Notes under the pieces: model-generated
What the model was told of the DNA's origin: nothing
Databases searched by the model: none
What the model saw: the letters and a program-made list of their open reading frames with translations, nothing else
Position numbers and translations under genes: made by a program
Assembly: GCF_022818495.1 (NCBI RefSeq)
Contig: NZ_CP089291.1
Coordinates: 682,001-746,000, forward strand
Source: Fodinisporobacter ferrooxydans
Lineage (GTDB): Bacteria; Bacillota; Bacilli; Tumebacillales; MYW30-H2
Length of the DNA stretch: 64,000 nucleotides
Reading direction: 5' to 3'
Shown: piece by piece, positions 62,871 to 64,000 of the stretch
Numbering within the stretch: the stretch's first letter is position 1
Layout: each line of letters opens with the position of its first letter

Positions 62871-64000
62871 TTACATCTGGCTGGAGACTGATGGATCGAA
62901 CTGCCCTCGTTTATCGGCCCGCTTCGTATGAAAAAGGCGTTTCATCACTGACCAGACATTTGCCGGGTACAATACCACATACTGAAGTGCGGTTTCATCC
63001 GGAACCAAAATGACGCCAAGTTGATGATGGTCTCCCGCATACAACGGCTTCCCCGCCAACCGCAATTCACCCCGTTCATCCAAAACATCCAATTTGACAT
63101 AGGCCGGGTTCTGACTGATCGCAAAGTGAAAATCGTAAGGCGTATTTACCGGAATTCCATTTACCCTGACAATCGTGTCTCCCGCTTGCAATCCCATGAT
63201 TTCCGCCGGAGTCCCTGACAAAACGGCAAGCAGCTTTAATCCTTTCAAAGGCTTTATGTAGATAGGCGCACCCATCCGCTCCTGCTTATTATCAAACAAG
63301 ATGATCCATTCATGAACAACAATGGAGCAAATCGATGCAAGCAGCAACAGGATCGGATATTTTAAGCCCAATTCCACAAGCGCGAGCAAACATATGCCGT
63401 ATACGGCCACCAAACCGGCAGATTGCTTCACTTTTTGCTTGGTATTTTTGGTCAAAGTCCAAGTTGAATATCCCAACATCACCGGAAAGGGCGCAATATG
63501 ATACGCTGTGAAAACATGCGGAAACGAAAGCAGTTGGATCCCGAAAGGATGGTATGCGCCTGCATCCCCGGCCAACCCGTGCGTTTGACCCATAACGCCT
63601 ACAAAGGAAACCATAGGTACCAACCAGAATTTTTGCAACACAAATCCGCCGACGATCTTTCCCCGACGGCCTTCGACAAAAACCGGCAAGGCGCCTTCAG
63701 ATCCCTGCAGCCATACAAGCAGCGCCTCCAATATATGAAGAAGAGCGACAAGCGCCAGCAGATCTGCCGCCGAAACGTCCCGCAAGGCATTCCAGATATC
63801 CATGCCGACTGCCGGCAAATAGGCGGGCGGATGTATAAATTTTAAACATATGCTCAAAAAACCGATTAAGCCGCCTGCATATGCAAAACACAAGTATCGG
63901 ATATGAAACAGCGAAAGCAAAACCGAGACAATCCATATCAGCAACAGATCAGTCGATGATACAGCAATCGAGAATACGGATATGAATACTGTCCCAATCA
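62871..64000 (-). CDS. minJ: MinJ-like multi-pass membrane protein with C-terminal PDZ domain, 5' end cut
   Basis: The frame is open from the right window edge, so the N-terminus is missing; the visible 376 codons hold about seven hydrophobic helices. A PDZ domain sits near the C-terminus: LKLLAVLSGTPAEIMGLQAG, then DTIVRVNGIPVNTPYDFHFA. This layout matches MinJ/YvjD, which recruits MinD/DivIVA for division-site control. B. subtilis keeps minJ beside uvrB in the same chromosomal neighbourhood. It lies 168 bp before motA; that gap holds no gene I can see. Confidence 0.85.
   Translation of the reverse strand, partial: IGTVFISVFSIAVSSTDLLLIWIVSVLLSLFHIRYLCFAYAGGLIGFLSICLKFIHPPAYLPAVGMDIWNALRDVSAADLLALVALLHILEALLVWLQGSEGALPVFVEGRRGKIVGGFVLQKFWLVPMVSFVGVMGQTHGLAGDAGAYHPFGIQLLSFPHVFTAYHIAPFPVMLGYSTWTLTKNTKQKVKQSAGLVAVYGICLLALVELGLKYPILLLLASICSIVVHEWIILFDNKQERMGAPIYIKPLKGLKLLAVLSGTPAEIMGLQAGDTIVRVNGIPVNTPYDFHFAISQNPAYVKLDVLDERGELRLAGKPLYAGDHHQLGVILVPDETALQYVVLYPANVWSVMKRLFHTKRADKRGQFDPSVSSQM

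Overview
This window looks like a chromosomal segment of a Gram-positive endospore-forming member of the Bacilli. The signs are a CotF-type coat protein, a WhiA/YvcK/RapZ/HPr block, HPr kinase, MsmX-type ATPase, MinJ-like PDZ protein, strong AGGAGG ribosome binding sites and sigma-A type promoters. Base composition looks to be in the mid-40s %GC by eye. Gene content and order resemble the yvc-his-hprK-uvrBA-minJ part of a Bacillus chromosome, but rearranged and with extra genes. An Alicyclobacillaceae-like host is my inference, not something proven here. I saw no rRNA, tRNA, CRISPR array or insertion sequence.

Region 1 (1-5.3 kb, minus strand) is the first part of a Flp/Tad type IVc pilus operon: flp pilin, prepilin peptidase, TadE, TadG-like, RcpC/CpaB, CpaE/TadZ and the ATPase CpaF/TadA, which runs off the left edge. 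Region 2 (5.3-9.2 kb) has a DUF192 protein, a 59-residue KOW-like protein, a stand-alone acetolactate synthase with a perfect Crp/Fnr-type palindrome in its promoter, and a DMT-family transporter. Region 3 (9.4-16.5 kb, minus) is a catabolic cluster: an AbgA-like M20 hydrolase, an unusual winged-helix regulator, an N-carbamoyl-amino-acid-hydrolase type enzyme, another M20 amidohydrolase, and a DUF3311 plus sodium-solute symporter pair. A decayed MFS transporter gene follows.

Region 4 (17.4-25.8 kb) has an orphan PAS histidine kinase, nadE, the complete livJHMGF branched-chain amino acid ABC importer, and a divergent PAS-AAA+-Fis regulator. That regulator has kept its fold but lost both the GAFTGA loop and the Walker B acidic residues. 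Region 5 (25.9-30.2 kb) carries fabH, a CotF-like coat protein, a membrane-anchored gluzincin-like peptidase and a spore-type polysaccharide deacetylase.

Region 6 (30.3-42.4 kb) is HPr, whiA, yvcK, rapZ, glucokinase, a 40-residue coupled ORF and a Nudix hydrolase, then an isolated selB, a TPR protein, prs and a divergent argS. Region 7 (42.6-49.4 kb) is a complete histidine operon hisZGDBHAFI(E). With prs nearby, it holds both the source and a major consumer of PRPP. Region 8 (49.6-64 kb) has a 42-bp minisatellite coiled-coil gene, a LysM-G5-M23 peptidase, hprK with a structured leader, msmX, a PucR-type regulator, uvrBA with a LexA-like box between -35 and -10, motAB and a MinJ-like protein that runs off the right edge.

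The strongest leads for something undescribed are: the ATPase-dead EBP-like regulator next to liv; the promoter-hairpin-terminator leader before the deacetylase; a 132-bp palindrome-bounded element near 54.4 kb; the 40-aa ORF wedged between the Nudix and glucokinase genes; and the Crp/Fnr box on the lone acetolactate synthase gene. No single large novel system is evident.
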